Shown here in pieces: positions 6,431 through 6,454 of a stretch of DNA of 6,454 nucleotides (position 1 is its first letter; each line of letters starts with the position of its first letter). A program made the position numbers and the translations under genes. The stretch is from Candidatus Delongbacteria bacterium (GTDB lineage Bacteria; UBA4055): the NCBI GenBank assembly GCA_013139625.1, contig WTAK01000398.1:1-6454 (forward strand). Direction: 5' to 3'. The notes under the pieces were generated by a model that was not told the origin of the DNA, did no database searches, and worked only from the letters and a program-made list of their open reading frames with translations.

Positions 6431-6454
6431 GTCATACTCGTGCTAGACACGGGT
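6431..6454. repeat. GC-rich inverted repeat at the right edge, probably truncated
   Basis: ACTCGTG (6436-6442) pairs with CACGGGT (6448-6454) around a 5-nt loop CTAGA, with one G-T wobble. It is preceded by GTCAT and the window ends exactly at the stem base, so the element may continue. The form GTCAT-x-CCCGTG-loop-CACGGG is like short palindromic elements scattered in intergenic regions of many bacteria. It could equally be a terminator for a convergent neighbour. It stands out as GC-rich against the surrounding AT-rich sequence. Confidence 0.4.

Overview
This is an AT-rich bacterial window that is almost entirely coding. It holds one incomplete minus-strand gene at the left edge, a divergent intergenic region of about 200 bases, and a tightly packed run of five plus-strand genes that ends at a probable terminator near the right edge. 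No tRNA, rRNA, CRISPR array, transposase or phage gene is visible.

Left (1-827, minus): the first 275 complete codons of a secreted protein built from FG-GAP/VCBS-type calcium-binding repeats. It has an N-terminal signal peptide and at least five repeats, and the gene runs off the window. The region 828-1024 separates it from the plus-strand genes and should carry promoters for both directions.

Right (1025-6418, plus): an M3-family oligopeptidase (prlC/opdA-like), an orphan type IV pilin-like/pseudopilin protein, a dGTP triphosphohydrolase-like HD-domain protein (dgt-like), a CaCA-family Na+/Ca2+ exchanger (yrbG-like) and a nitrilase-superfamily amidase (omega-amidase/YafV-like). The gaps are 5, 2, 7 and 13 nt, so co-transcription is likely. 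The pilin gene starts with GTG and the exchanger with TTG. The stop codon of dgt overlaps the ribosome binding site of the exchanger, and the pilin gene has no well-placed ribosome binding site, so some translational coupling is plausible. A hairpin lying inside the last codons of the amidase gene, followed by T-rich sequence, probably ends the operon. The last 24 bases hold a second GC-rich inverted repeat cut at or near its end by the window edge.

The gene products are mainly housekeeping: peptide turnover, dNTP control, ion exchange and amide metabolite repair. They do not form one obvious pathway. The odd member is the solitary pseudopilin, which has no secretion or pilus assembly genes beside it.

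Organism: low GC, secreted FG-GAP repeat proteins and a pilin-like protein suggest a Gram-negative lineage of the broad FCB type (Bacteroidota relatives such as Delongbacteria, Cloacimonadota or Ignavibacteria). Recognisable Shine-Dalgarno sequences before most genes argue against typical Bacteroidota. This placement is inference only. I see no convincing evidence of a new biological system in the window.
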